Source: UBA721 sp002705165 (lineage in GTDB: Bacteria; Planctomycetota; Planctomycetia; Pirellulales; Pirellulaceae). Taken from it: a DNA stretch of 64,000 nucleotides. This document shows positions 18,188-27,631 of the stretch, piece by piece; positions within the stretch are counted from its first letter, which is position 1; each line of letters begins with the position of its first letter. The notes under the pieces were generated by a model that saw only the letters and a list, made by a program, of their open reading frames with translations, searched no databases and was not told where the DNA came from. Where the stretch lies: the NCBI GenBank assembly GCA_045565995.1, contig JBJLEF010000004.1:496001-560000 (forward strand), written 5' to 3'. The position numbers were made by a program, and so were the translations under genes.

Positions 18188-18858
18188 GGCTGGAGTGTCA
18201 TCCTTAAAGGTTTAATGGTTTTCCTGGCATCCTGGCAAGAATCACTTCCTCACGCATGGTGATTCACCAATTTTACACCTAATGCTACATGGTTAAGACT
18301 GTAGATACTTACAGTCACTTTCGAAGGAAACTAGATTTAGAACTGTACTTCTTCCGTGGTTAAACCCAGCAAATCCGATCGGTCTGCGAGATGCTTTCTA
18401 GCATGGCCGTTATTTGGGGTCAAACAATTATCTGGTTGGGGGATGCCTATTTGTCGTAGCTCTTCTTTTATGAGGTCACACCCGCAAGAGAGCAAATCCT
18501 AGCCTAAGTACCCTCAACTGCAGGCAGCTCCCGGAGGCAGCATGGCAAGTCATAAGAATTCAGGGAACGTCATAGAACTGCGAGTTACGAAAGACAAACG
18601 CTAAGAAAAACGGACTAGTGCCCCCGTCAGGGTTAGCTACAGCGCGAATGACATGCCTGTGGATTCATAGACCATCGAAATTAAGATGGATCCCATCATC
18701 GGGCTTTTGCCCGTTCCCAAAAGAACCTGGGAATCAGCATAGAGTACAAGTAGATTTTAGATAACTTGATCAATAGCATATTGCGATTTAGTGCCGCCTA
18801 ACGAGAATAAAGCATGAGGAAATAGGTTTAACCAACCGCAATCTGATTGTCTTCAAAA
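18188..18858. other. Long intergenic region, mostly featureless
   Basis: About 670 bases between two divergent genes. I see no gene. Small inverted repeats occur at 18297-18316 (GACTGTA and TACAGTC, 6-base loop) and 18257-18269 (TGGTG and CACCA), both upstream of the metallophosphoesterase. A weak match to the 17-bp palindrome described elsewhere lies at the right end (18836-18852). Confidence 0.4.
18836..18852. promoter_or_regulatory. Weak match to the TTGCAAT-N3-ATTGCAA palindrome
   Basis: CCGCAATCTGATTGTCT keeps the inner GCAAT-N3-ATTG core of the sites at 26958 and 56128-56161 but loses the outer bases. It ends 6 bases before the ATG of a DUF2946-like gene whose relative lies beside merC. 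The location is suggestive; the match alone is weak. Confidence 0.2.
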
Positions 18859-19272
18859 ATGCATTCAAAACAACTATTATTCCTGACCACACTCCTGACC
18901 GTCTATCTAGGACGAGTCCTGGTGGGTGAAGCCATTCACTTGGCAGTGTGCTCTTACAGTCATGCTAATGCTGAAGCCCACCCCAGTTGTCTAAATCACG
19001 GCGCATCACATCAGTCGTCCTCTCATCGTTCTTGTAACCCACCAATCCACGATCGCAATACCATACCGGATTCCGATAACCAAAATCATCAGCATGATTC
19101 GGACGACTGCTCGGTGTGTCTGGTATTCACCCAAGCACACGATCAGGCCATCACCGTGGAGGTACCAACCTCTTCAGAGGCACTCCCTTTATTTATTTGC
19201 TCCCCCCCGGTTCTTCATCTGCCAGACGTGCTCACTGGGTTTCAGACACGAGCCCCGCCTGCATTCGCCTAA
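18859..19272 (+). CDS. DUF2946-like secreted His/Cys-rich protein
   Basis: 137 residues from the ATG at 18859 (a TTG at 18847 is the longer alternative). A hydrophobic N-terminal leader is followed by a His/Ser/Asp-rich stretch, a DDCSVCLVFTQAHD segment and the ending TRAPPAFA. The C-x-x-C-x(4)-Q motif and the R-x-PP terminus resemble DUF2946-type proteins, often found near metal transport genes. The gene at 27632 has the same plan (CWTCYVLAQAGD and VRGPP), so I treat the two as distant paralogues. Probably a metal-binding envelope protein. Confidence 0.55.
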   Translation: MHSKQLLFLTTLLTVYLGRVLVGEAIHLAVCSYSHANAEAHPSCLNHGASHQSSSHRSCNPPIHDRNTIPDSDNQNHQHDSDDCSVCLVFTQAHDQAITVEVPTSSEALPLFICSPPVLHLPDVLTGFQTRAPPAFA

Positions 19273-19493
19273 GCTTTAGTAAGCCAACCCGCTACGGTTG
19301 AGCAAATCGCGGGCCTTAAAAACTCGAGGCCTATGCAGCCAAAGCCGAACAAAGAACTCGGTTTCATGCGAATCTTTTTAGCCATTGAGCTAGGCTTTGT
19401 TCTTCGAGGACCAAAGCCCCGAACAGAGTTATTACTACTGCGTACAGGTAGGTACGGTCCAACACATAAAACATTATCGATACCTAATGAAGA

Positions 19494-20786
19494 ATGTCTT
19501 CACCCAACAAACATAACGCCCGCCCTTCGGTAAACTCCATTACCCAACGGTTCCTAAGCCTTGCGAATCAGGATTTCTGTCCCTGGGCGAATCGGTACGT
19601 CTACTGGTTAAAGCAACCCATCGGTTGGTTAATCGTGGCCGCTGCGGCTTGCCTGCTGATCGGCCTGTTCTTGGCGCCTCAGGGGTGGGTTATGTTTGCT
19701 GCTCTTACCGCGGTGATTTTTCTAGGGGTAATCTGGCCATGGGTCGCAATACGCGGAGTGAGCTGCCGTTTATCGTTCAATCGGCGACGGGCTACTGAGG
19801 GGGATTCCGTTCAGGTGACCCTCAGTATTAAAAACTCGTTCCCATGGCCAATCTGGGGATTGGCAGTGGAAGGTGGTTTTTTCTCAGAAGACCTTTCGCC
19901 CTCGAATGATGCAACCGCGGTCGCGCTGGCTCGCGTCCCCGGATGGGCCACGACCGATTTTAAATGGGAATATGAACCACACCGCCGTGGCCTTTATCCC
20001 TCTGGTATCTGCAGGATTTCTAGTGCCTTCCCCTTTGGTATTTGGTCCGCTCACGATGAAATGCAAATCAATTCTGAGCTAATTGTCTGGCCGAAAACCG
20101 TCAAACTAGCCTCCATTCCTCCCGTGCAGGGGAACGATCTTACTGCTACTGGCATTTTAATGAACCAAGCGGGTTTAGAGGGGGACGTGCTTGCAGTTCG
20201 CCCTTATCGGAGAGGTGATTCATTGAAACACATCCACTGGCCCCAAACGGCTCGTCACAATCGTTTTATCGTCTGTGAACGGCAAACCGCGGCTCATCGC
20301 CGAGTCGAAGTTTCAATTGACACGGACCCTCGCATTCATCAGTTTCAATCCGGCAACGGCAGTTTTGAATGGTGTATTCGTGTGGGCGCCAGTCTGATTA
20401 AAGAATTCCACGAGCATGGCTGGAGTGTGACGTATACCACGGAGAGACACTCCCCGACACCCACTGCCCTCGCGATGGGGATTCAATCCACTTTTGACAA
20501 TCTGGCGGTGCTCCAACCGGTAGTGGGAGATGACTTTGAGGAACGGTGCGGCCTCGGATCTCAATCTAAACACATCTTGCGAATTGTAGTGACCACCTCC
20601 GAACGAATGGCTGAAATAGAACGTCAGAATGGCATTTCTGCCGGCACACGATTTGTGGTATTACAGACAACGCCGACGAGCCGGAACGAAGATTCCTGGC
20701 TAACAATTGATTGTGAACAAGATATTCCTACACAACTTCAAACTCAATGGGAAAGGTTATGTCATGAATCGTGGTCCGCAGCCTAA
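19494..20786 (+). CDS. DUF58 domain membrane protein
   Basis: Two membrane segments (about 42-62 and 65-84) are followed by a beta-rich region and the DUF58 signature YRRGDSLKHIHWPQTARHNR at about residues 237-256. DUF58 proteins resemble von Willebrand A proteins and are almost always encoded with MoxR ATPases and transglutaminase-like proteins. That holds here: the next gene overlaps by 23 bases and moxR follows. Likely part of a membrane-associated chaperone or assembly complex. Confidence 0.88.
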   Translation: MSSPNKHNARPSVNSITQRFLSLANQDFCPWANRYVYWLKQPIGWLIVAAAACLLIGLFLAPQGWVMFAALTAVIFLGVIWPWVAIRGVSCRLSFNRRRATEGDSVQVTLSIKNSFPWPIWGLAVEGGFFSEDLSPSNDATAVALARVPGWATTDFKWEYEPHRRGLYPSGICRISSAFPFGIWSAHDEMQINSELIVWPKTVKLASIPPVQGNDLTATGILMNQAGLEGDVLAVRPYRRGDSLKHIHWPQTARHNRFIVCERQTAAHRRVEVSIDTDPRIHQFQSGNGSFEWCIRVGASLIKEFHEHGWSVTYTTERHSPTPTALAMGIQSTFDNLAVLQPVVGDDFEERCGLGSQSKHILRIVVTTSERMAEIERQNGISAGTRFVVLQTTPTSRNEDSWLTIDCEQDIPTQLQTQWERLCHESWSAA

Positions 20787-23151
20787 CCCCGTTGGCCAGA
20801 CGTCCGTCATTTCCCTCGCCATGTTAGCGATGTTGATTACACAGACGTTCCGCTTTACAAGCCACTGGAGTGGTTGGGTGGTTTTGTTAGAAACCTCTCT
20901 CACACTGCTAACTATCTTCGCCTTATCCCGAATATTCCAGCGATGTCAAGTCAACCTAACTGAGTCGATGAAACCTCATTTACTTTGCCACCTGACGATG
21001 ATCATCCTCCCTATGGCGGTACAGGTCATTACTCGCTCCCTGGGGGTTGGGGATCCGAACGAACTCGTATTATTAAATATGGTTCAGAATATTGCGTTAG
21101 CGCTGGCCGCGTTACCATCTTCACATAAGTCCCTGCAAATATCCGGGTTGCTCAACGGGTTCCTTGTCTTGTTCGTCACCGCCATGACCGACAATAGTCT
21201 AATTTGGGCTGCCAGCGTAGTCTTTGCGGCCTTCGGATTATGGTGGCTCATGTGCAGTTACTGGGAACGACTGGAAACTAAATTCGCCGCTGCTACAAAC
21301 CGAACGATTCCCTTAAGGCCCGTGCTTATCGCTCTGGCCACATTGACGGGGTTGGGGGCGATTACCATTGCCTCGGTCGGCGTACCGAGGACCGTCATGG
21401 TGTTGGCAGGATTCATGCCCACATCCGGAGGCGACAAATACCCAGACCCTAATGCCCGTTCGGGCGTCGGGGAAGGAGACATGATGATAGCAGCCGAAGA
21501 TAGCGCATTCAGTTTTGGCCCGGTTGATTCGGAGATTTTACTCGAATCAAAAATGCCAAGTCTGTACGATGTTGCCAGCGATCAATACGGGGAGGCGAAA
21601 ATCAAAAAACAAATCAACAAGGAACTAAGTCAAGCTATCTCACTGACAGCAGATCGCCTTCGACACAATCACAAAAAAACAACGAGTTCGGAACAGGCCG
21701 CTCGTCAATTCAGCACCCTGCGACGGTTATCCAAACAACGCCCATCCTCCCCTGATGAACGAAAGTCGACGGCGTTATTTCATATAGCTGGCAATTCTCC
21801 ACTGCATCTCATCACGCAGCGATTCGATTCTTTTGACGGAATTAAATGGACTCACAGTGGTCTTCCATCCGCACCAGCCAGTACTTCACTATCATCCGTT
21901 GATGGCAAACCTTGGCTAATGATTAATCGTCAAAGCGACGAGGTTTTACGTGGCAAGCAATCACACACATTAAGGATCATCAACCTCAAATCGAAGCAAA
22001 TACCAAGTCCTGCCCACCTCACAGGAATCCATATTGCCGACGTTGATCGAGAAAGTTTCTACGCGAAGGGGACCGATGGAGTTTTCGAATTAGCTGCGCA
22101 GGACTTTATTCCCCAACTCACTGTGATCCACCTGATCTCTCAGGTTCATTCTGAGCGGGCGCTAACCCAGCTTGGAGATTTTCGAAGCCTGTATCCCAAG
22201 ACAACGCAGGCTAAACGACGCACTGCGATTTCCGGGGAAATAGTCCACTCGCGTGCCAGCAGTTGGACGGAGCACCTTTCCCCAGGCTGGGGACAGGTGC
22301 TGGCCATTACTAAAAACCTACGGACTCAGTTTAAGCACGACCCCATGGCCACCGCACCAGACGATTGTCTTAATCTTGTTGACCACTTTCTAGCTACGGG
22401 TAGCGGACCTGATTATATGTTCGCATCCACCGCGACGGAATTACTCCGCTCACTGGGATACGAAGCCCAGGTAGTGATGGGATTCTATGCTGATTCGGAG
22501 GACTACGACCCCCAGGCGATGCAGACGATTATCGACACAGAGAATTTGCATTTCTGGACGGAAGTCCACGTCGGTCAAAACATATGGGTTCCCATTGAAC
22601 CAACGCCGGGATTTCAAGCTCCCAAAAGCTGGTTAACATGGCAGGAGAGAATTTCTCTGGCCTGGCTAGCCAGCTTGAACTGGATAGCAGATCACTGGAG
22701 CCTGATCTCCCTTAGCTTGGTTGGGGCGGTTATTGTATTTCGCTTGAGACACGTCCTCTTTGACGTCAGCTCTTTGGTATTCTGGAGAATTGGCTGGTTC
22801 GGTAGCACTCGCCGACGTATTATTTGGACGGTACAAATTTTAGAGGTACGTGCCCGTATCGCCGGGAAGGTACGGCCACCCTCGATAACACTTGCCAAAT
22901 GGTATCGAGCATTAGCGGGAAGTGAGCAAAGACTACAGGGTAATCGTGAACCGTTAGAGCAGCTTTTGACACTTGCTGATCGTGCGTTTTATGACCGCGA
23001 ATCCATCGAGGTCAGTCTATCTTCCAATATTGAGACAGACGTATATTCCGCGTGCGCTAAACTACTTAGAACGTGGACTTCCCGCAGAATGAAAAGATCA
23101 ATCTGCGATTTGCCTCTTCAACAGGCTCCCAGGAGAATAATTCAACAATGA
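20764..23151 (+). CDS. TgpA-type membrane protein with degenerate transglutaminase domain
   Basis: I use the ATG at 20764 (GGGAAAGG about 8 bases upstream), inside the end of the DUF58 gene, rather than 20707. About seven N-terminal membrane helices, a large extracytoplasmic region with a transglutaminase-like core, one further helix (about 640-660) and a DUF4129-like C-terminus match TgpA/DUF3488 proteins. The catalytic Cys position reads Asp (GSGPDYMFAST, D550), H596 is kept (LHFWTEVH), and the usual Asp of DPTPG is Glu612 (EPTPG). Catalysis as a cysteine transglutaminase is therefore unlikely. The stop overlaps the moxR ATG. Confidence 0.87.
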   Translation: MNRGPQPNPVGQTSVISLAMLAMLITQTFRFTSHWSGWVVLLETSLTLLTIFALSRIFQRCQVNLTESMKPHLLCHLTMIILPMAVQVITRSLGVGDPNELVLLNMVQNIALALAALPSSHKSLQISGLLNGFLVLFVTAMTDNSLIWAASVVFAAFGLWWLMCSYWERLETKFAAATNRTIPLRPVLIALATLTGLGAITIASVGVPRTVMVLAGFMPTSGGDKYPDPNARSGVGEGDMMIAAEDSAFSFGPVDSEILLESKMPSLYDVASDQYGEAKIKKQINKELSQAISLTADRLRHNHKKTTSSEQAARQFSTLRRLSKQRPSSPDERKSTALFHIAGNSPLHLITQRFDSFDGIKWTHSGLPSAPASTSLSSVDGKPWLMINRQSDEVLRGKQSHTLRIINLKSKQIPSPAHLTGIHIADVDRESFYAKGTDGVFELAAQDFIPQLTVIHLISQVHSERALTQLGDFRSLYPKTTQAKRRTAISGEIVHSRASSWTEHLSPGWGQVLAITKNLRTQFKHDPMATAPDDCLNLVDHFLATGSGPDYMFASTATELLRSLGYEAQVVMGFYADSEDYDPQAMQTIIDTENLHFWTEVHVGQNIWVPIEPTPGFQAPKSWLTWQERISLAWLASLNWIADHWSLISLSLVGAVIVFRLRHVLFDVSSLVFWRIGWFGSTRRRIIWTVQILEVRARIAGKVRPPSITLAKWYRALAGSEQRLQGNREPLEQLLTLADRAFYDRESIEVSLSSNIETDVYSACAKLLRTWTSRRMKRSICDLPLQQAPRRIIQQ

Positions 23152-24143
23152 CTGAGAACCCCATGACAAGGGAAGAAAATACCGACACCGCGATCAGTCC
23201 GGCTTGTGAACATCAGCAGGCTATTGATCGTTTGCGCACAAGACTTAACACATCGTTGTTAGGCAAGCAGGATGTCGTTGAAATGGTACTGGTGTGTTTG
23301 CTTTCAAGGGGACATATACTCTTTGACGATCTCCCGGGCTTGGGCAAAACAACGCTGGCAAAGGCGGTTGCGTTAGCAGTGGGTGGCAAGTTTGCCCGCG
23401 TCCAATGTACGCCTGATCTATTGCCTAGCGACATTACTGGTTTCAACATATTTAATCAAAAAACACGCGCATTCGAATTCATGCAAGGTCCGGTTTTTTC
23501 AGATGTCTTACTAGCAGACGAAATCAACCGTACGACGCCCCGTACCCAAAGCGCGCTTTTTGAGGCGATGGCCGAACGGCAAGTGACCATTGACAATACT
23601 CGTCACAAGCTTTCTGATTCCTTTTTTGTCGTCGCTACCCAAAATCCGGTTGAAATGCACGGTGCTTATCCGTTACCTGAGGCACAACTTGACCGTTTTG
23701 CAATGAAACTCCGAATCGGTTACCCCAATCGAAATGATGAAATGAAGATGCTAGCGTCAAACATCGGTGAACACGATGCTTCAGCCGCAGACGACGAACC
23801 GATCCTGGATCCTTCCCAATTACGGCAATTGCAACAACACGTGGCCGAAGTTGATGTCTGCGAATCAGTGCGTGAGTATTTAGTTGACCTTGGTGCCGCT
23901 ACCCGCGCTCACCCTGATATCTCTCTCGGGCTAAGCCCGCGGGGACTCATAATTTGGCAACGGGTCGCACAAGCTTTCGCTCATCTCAAAGGGAGGGATT
24001 TTGTTACCCCGGATGATGTTCAGGAAGTCGCTCTACCGGTTCTCGATGTACGCATGGGTGGCGATCTAGAATCTTCGCGAAGAAATGTCTCCGAAATCAT
24101 GGACTCCGTCACCGTTCCTCTGCTAAGCACTAATAATCCATAA
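23148..24143 (+). CDS. MoxR-family AAA+ ATPase
   Basis: Walker A (DDLPGLGKTTLAKA), Walker B (LLADEINRTTPRTQSALFEAM) and sensor 1 (VVATQNPVE) are intact, followed by the C-terminal AAA lid (SPRGLIIWQRVAQAFA). The ATG at 23148 overlaps the upstream stop (ATGA), so I chose it over 23073. MoxR ATPases act as chaperones that mature protein complexes, with DUF58 proteins as partners. Gene order here is DUF58, TgpA-like, moxR; in many genomes moxR comes first. Confidence 0.93.
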   Translation: MTENPMTREENTDTAISPACEHQQAIDRLRTRLNTSLLGKQDVVEMVLVCLLSRGHILFDDLPGLGKTTLAKAVALAVGGKFARVQCTPDLLPSDITGFNIFNQKTRAFEFMQGPVFSDVLLADEINRTTPRTQSALFEAMAERQVTIDNTRHKLSDSFFVVATQNPVEMHGAYPLPEAQLDRFAMKLRIGYPNRNDEMKMLASNIGEHDASAADDEPILDPSQLRQLQQHVAEVDVCESVREYLVDLGAATRAHPDISLGLSPRGLIIWQRVAQAFAHLKGRDFVTPDDVQEVALPVLDVRMGGDLESSRRNVSEIMDSVTVPLLSTNNP

Positions 24144-24154
24144 GGTTTTCAAGC

Positions 24155-24784
24155 ATGTATACTTCAACCTCTCATACTCTCCAGTGTGCTTTTTCAGGAC
24201 TGGTTTTGTTGTTTTTCGCCGTAGGTTGTGAGAATAACGGGTCAGACGCCAACCATGAAACTGGTCATTCTCATGAAAATGAGCATGGCCATGATCATGA
24301 CCATCACCATAGCGGAGCGCGTTTTGGCGGCCAAATGGTGGAGGTTGGGCATACGCACAACCCTGACGGCCTGCTGTTCTATTTTGCCGAAATCTTACCC
24401 GTTACGGAGAACACGATAAGCTTATATGTGACCGTTGAAGATGAAGCCGGCAACTCGAATTCGGTAACGATCACGGAAACCGAAGTAATGGCATTCGTAA
24501 GCGACGCAGAACTGGAAACGACCGTGTCCAGAGAAATGACATTTGAGCTTCAAGAAAACAACACCGGGAGTCCTGCAACGATTCTATCGGCAACAATCCC
24601 CACGAGCTTGGTTAATAGCCCTCGACTTTCAATCGTCATCCCTAAATTAACGCTTGGGGGTGAACGCCTCAACTTCAGCTTTGAAGTCAGTACCACCGAT
24701 CTCTTGGAAACGCCTAACTCAGAAGATCCTATCGATGAGATCTCTGATGCCAACGAAGAAACCGAACAACCGGACGAGGAGTAA
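24155..24784 (+). CDS. His-rich lipoprotein, probable metal binder
   Basis: A lipobox (FAVGC, Cys at about 25) ends a type II signal peptide. It is followed by a His/Glu/Asp-rich run (about 35-52, HENEHGHDHDHHH), then a beta-rich domain beginning FGGQMVEVGHTHNPDG. A membrane-anchored zinc or copper buffer or delivery protein is the likely role. AAGG precedes the ATG, 11 bases after moxR. The permease starts just after its stop, so the two probably work together. Confidence 0.75.
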   Translation: MYTSTSHTLQCAFSGLVLLFFAVGCENNGSDANHETGHSHENEHGHDHDHHHSGARFGGQMVEVGHTHNPDGLLFYFAEILPVTENTISLYVTVEDEAGNSNSVTITETEVMAFVSDAELETTVSREMTFELQENNTGSPATILSATIPTSLVNSPRLSIVIPKLTLGGERLNFSFEVSTTDLLETPNSEDPIDEISDANEETEQPDEE

Positions 24785-24786
24785 AT

Positions 24787-26397
24787 GTGAGCAGCTGGAA
24801 TATCATTGCCGACGGCCCAGGCTACACTACGTTATTTTCAGACTTTGATACGACGTTTTGGAGCGCTGTCTTACGCATCGCAGAAGCGTTAGTCGCTGCC
24901 GCCCCTTTTCTAGTTGCAGGCGCAGTGGTCGCAGGACTGATGCGAGGAATGGTCGGCCCGGACCGTTTACGACGAATGCTTGGGGTTGGACATTGGTCCG
25001 GCCCATTTCGCGCCTGGGGGCTAGGGATACTACTTCCAATTTGTTCTCTTGGCGCCCTGCCTGTTGCACGTGAACTTCAACGCGCCAGAGTTCCGAGCGG
25101 GACCATCTTAAGTTTTGTCCTTGTCGCACCGGTGTTGAACCCGGTTTCTATTATCTATGGTCTTAGCCATATTGCTGTGGGCACGCTTGGGTACTTCGCC
25201 ATCGGAACGTTCGTTGTTTCCGTAGGAATCGGCGCGCTTTGGAATCGGTTGATTTCCAGTAAACACGACAGCAGATCGACTGAGAAAGAAAAAGTCCCCC
25301 GATACGGCGTTGCCCGTCTTGCTGTCGCCGGTGACGCCGCAGCCCGAAGTCTGGTCGGACCTGCTTTCATCGACTATGGAGTCGCCCTCTTAGCTGTAGG
25401 TTTTTTGGGAGCTTTCCTGCCTCACGGTGTACTACAAACCGGGCTGACGCGTGACAATCCTCTCGCTCCCATCGTGATGGGGGTAGTGGCGATCCCTTGC
25501 TATGTAACGCCAACGGACGTCATGATGCACTTCGGCCATATTGTTAACGACGGTTACTCCTTAGGCGCGGCCTTCGCCTTGATCATTCTTGGTGCCGGCG
25601 CGAATGTGGGGGTCGCAAACTGGCTGCGACGCGTCTATGGCGGTCGCGCGGTGGCGTTATTTGTCGGACTCCTCATCGGGTCGACACTAGTCATCGGGCT
25701 GACGGCCGACAGAACCATTGCCGACGGTCAGGCAACCGTCGCTGATCATACACATGCCTTCGATCCCTTCACGAGGTTACACCAAATCGGCCCCAATAAG
25801 GCAAACATTAGTTGGGTCGCAAAGGAAGTCGAAAAGAAAATGCGTGTCGATGAAAAATACGGATTGGGATTGCTCGCCATCGTGATGCTGGCGGGAACAT
25901 CGCTGACCTTGCTTGGTAAGCGAATTGATATGTCCAGGTTCCTTGTCGATAAACCAGAGGAAACCGCTGAGGGGACTAATAAGAAATGGGATCCAGTCTT
26001 ATCGTCGACTCAGTTGACTTGCGCAGGAGCGATCGGAGTTTTGGCCTTCGCGGTGCTCGGTTTGTATATGTTTTATCCGGCAACCGAAGAGGTGCTCGAC
26101 GAAATAACCGGGATTCGGGTAGAACTCTACTCAGCCGTAAACGAAGCTGACCTCGAGGAAACCCGCCGTCGGTCCGCACAATGGAAGTTGCGAGTTGAAA
26201 AGCTGCCGACCAGTTTGCTAATACGAACCGGATCGGTAAGTGACTCTCAACGAGAGAGTGTTGACGAAGTGCTTTATGGATTGAAAGTCATCGAAAGCAC
26301 ACTCGTGGAAGGGAAGCATCAAGAGGCACAAATGCTGATTAACTTTGTCGAGTCATTACATCGGAAATGTCGTGAGGAATTTCAAACCGCCAACTAA
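24787..26397 (+). CDS. SO_0444-type Cu/Zn efflux permease (ArsP/DUF318 family)
   Basis: A polytopic membrane protein with the permease motif PICSLGALPVARELQRA and a second half-repeat containing GVVAIPCYVTPTDVMMHF, as in ArsP/YraQ permeases and the SO_0444 Cu/Zn efflux group. An His/Asp-containing loop (DHTHAFDPF) precedes a further membrane segment, and the last about 120 residues form a helical tail. The start is GTG with GAGGAG seven bases upstream; the ATG two bases earlier runs straight into a stop. Coupled to the His-rich lipoprotein. Likely exports a divalent or soft metal. Confidence 0.75.
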   Translation: MSSWNIIADGPGYTTLFSDFDTTFWSAVLRIAEALVAAAPFLVAGAVVAGLMRGMVGPDRLRRMLGVGHWSGPFRAWGLGILLPICSLGALPVARELQRARVPSGTILSFVLVAPVLNPVSIIYGLSHIAVGTLGYFAIGTFVVSVGIGALWNRLISSKHDSRSTEKEKVPRYGVARLAVAGDAAARSLVGPAFIDYGVALLAVGFLGAFLPHGVLQTGLTRDNPLAPIVMGVVAIPCYVTPTDVMMHFGHIVNDGYSLGAAFALIILGAGANVGVANWLRRVYGGRAVALFVGLLIGSTLVIGLTADRTIADGQATVADHTHAFDPFTRLHQIGPNKANISWVAKEVEKKMRVDEKYGLGLLAIVMLAGTSLTLLGKRIDMSRFLVDKPEETAEGTNKKWDPVLSSTQLTCAGAIGVLAFAVLGLYMFYPATEEVLDEITGIRVELYSAVNEADLEETRRRSAQWKLRVEKLPTSLLIRTGSVSDSQRESVDEVLYGLKVIESTLVEGKHQEAQMLINFVESLHRKCREEFQTAN

Positions 26398-26426
26398 ATT
26401 CCGTTGAACCGCGCGATCTTTCTTCC

Positions 26427-26849
26427 TTAGCAATTGTTACAGTGCCCACGAAACAAGACTTCCGTGATAGTTCCAATGTCAGTTGCCAGGTTGAGTTTGG
26501 CATCTTTGACATAGTGCTCATCCACACAGGAAACTGTTCCACAATCAACACAAAGGAAGTGAGGATGGGGAGAACATTCATGTCCTCCCGTATTGACTAT
26601 CTCAAATCTCCAAACATGATCCCCCAATTCAGCACGTCGAAGTAAGTTAACACTGACTAGATCGTTAAGGTTACGAAAAACGGTAGCCTTATCAACCGCT
26701 AAATCTTCAAGTTCCGCGGCAACCTCGGCGTGCGAAAGCGGTTTGGAAGATTGGGACATTAAGGTCAATGTAGCGATTCTCGCGGGAGTGGCACGCAAAC
26801 CCGCTTGTCTCAACAAGGCTTTCATAGACGGAAGATTAGAGTCGTTCAT
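26427..26849 (-). CDS. Fur-family metalloregulator (Zur/PerR/Fur type)
   Basis: About 140 residues with an N-terminal winged helix (TPARIATLTLMSQ, then HAEVAAELEDLAVDKATVFRNL, the recognition-helix region) and a C-terminal metal domain with HPHFLCVDCG and the terminal CNNC pair. The four Cys residues form the structural zinc site of the family. ATG 26849 is used; a TTG six codons upstream is possible. It converges with the permease gene and diverges from merC across a region holding a 17-bp palindrome. Given the COG0523 genes under the same palindrome, Zur is the best guess. Confidence 0.85.
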   Translation of the reverse strand: MNDSNLPSMKALLRQAGLRATPARIATLTLMSQSSKPLSHAEVAAELEDLAVDKATVFRNLNDLVSVNLLRRAELGDHVWRFEIVNTGGHECSPHPHFLCVDCGTVSCVDEHYVKDAKLNLATDIGTITEVLFRGHCNNC

Positions 26850-26957
26850 ATGAGTCTTCTTGTTCAAAAAGTCAGGTATGGTCCTAGTCTAGCATTTGTC
26901 AAATTAATGACCACACCAAATTAATAAACGTTTTTATTTGAATTTCGCAAGTGGCTA

Positions 26958-26974
26958 TTGCAATTCTATTGCAT
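26958..26974. promoter_or_regulatory. Palindrome TTGCAAT-TCT-ATTGCAT, likely Fur/Zur-family operator
   Basis: The inner 15 bases (26959-26973) are a perfect 6-3-6 inverted repeat. It lies between the divergent Fur-family gene (start 26849) and merC (start 27063). The same 7-3-7 pattern occurs twice upstream of the COG0523 operon (56128-56161). The 15-17 bp size and the position suit a Fur-family dimer. Confidence 0.6.
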
Positions 26975-27062
26975 TTAAGTGAGACTGGCATAAAGATTAT
27001 TTCATTAAGTCCCGAAATAGTTAACTAGTTTACTGCTTTGGGCAATTTTTTGTAAAACAGTT

Positions 27063-27623
27063 ATGGCAAATACCATCTTCAAATTTGTGAGATCTTCGAA
27101 GCGCGGTGATTGGTTAGGAGTTTGTGCCTCGATCATCTGCGCCGTTCATTGTGCTGCCATGCCTTTTATTGTTTCCTACCTACCAGCTTTGGGCCTGAGT
27201 TTTTTGGCGGACGAATTCTTTCACAAAGTGATGGTCTTTGTCTGTTTCTCAATCGCCATTTACGCATTCATTCCCGGTTTAAAAAAGCATAGGAAATGGG
27301 CGCCCGTGGCATTCGGGGCAGTTGGACTGATGTTTATCAGCGTTGCTGCCTTTGGAGTCGAAGACGATTGCTGTGCGGTAATAGATGATAATGCCGACAT
27401 CCCGGCTTGCTGCGCGACCGATGGTGAAGAAGAGAACATCAGCAATTCAGAATTTTCGGCCATGAGTGTCGACGGGGGGGACCCGACAGAAGCTCAAGAC
27501 CTGCTCTCAAAATTAGCCTTGTGGATAACGCCACTCGGTGGCGCGTTTCTAGTTGTCGGCCATCTACTTAATAAGCGATTTGGAAGTGACTGTCATTGTT
27601 GTACTTCGGATAGTGGTAAGTAA
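27063..27623 (+). CDS. MerC-domain membrane protein
   Basis: The MerC signature CASIICAVHCAAMPFIVSYL lies in the first membrane helix (about 20-40). Three further helices follow. A hydrophilic loop rich in Cys, Asp and Glu (DDCCAV, PACCAT; about 100-140) and a C-terminal CHCCT tail add possible metal ligands. MerC proteins move mercury or other soft or divalent metals across the inner membrane. The promoter region carries the Fur/Zur-like palindrome. The next gene starts 8 bases after the stop. Confidence 0.82.
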   Translation: MANTIFKFVRSSKRGDWLGVCASIICAVHCAAMPFIVSYLPALGLSFLADEFFHKVMVFVCFSIAIYAFIPGLKKHRKWAPVAFGAVGLMFISVAAFGVEDDCCAVIDDNADIPACCATDGEEENISNSEFSAMSVDGGDPTEAQDLLSKLALWITPLGGAFLVVGHLLNKRFGSDCHCCTSDSGK

Positions 27624-27631
27624 TCAGTCCT

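Noticed and set aside
19333..19533. 66-codon plus-strand open frame before the DUF58 gene
   Set aside because: Overlaps the DUF58 start, no ribosome-binding site and no recognisable content.
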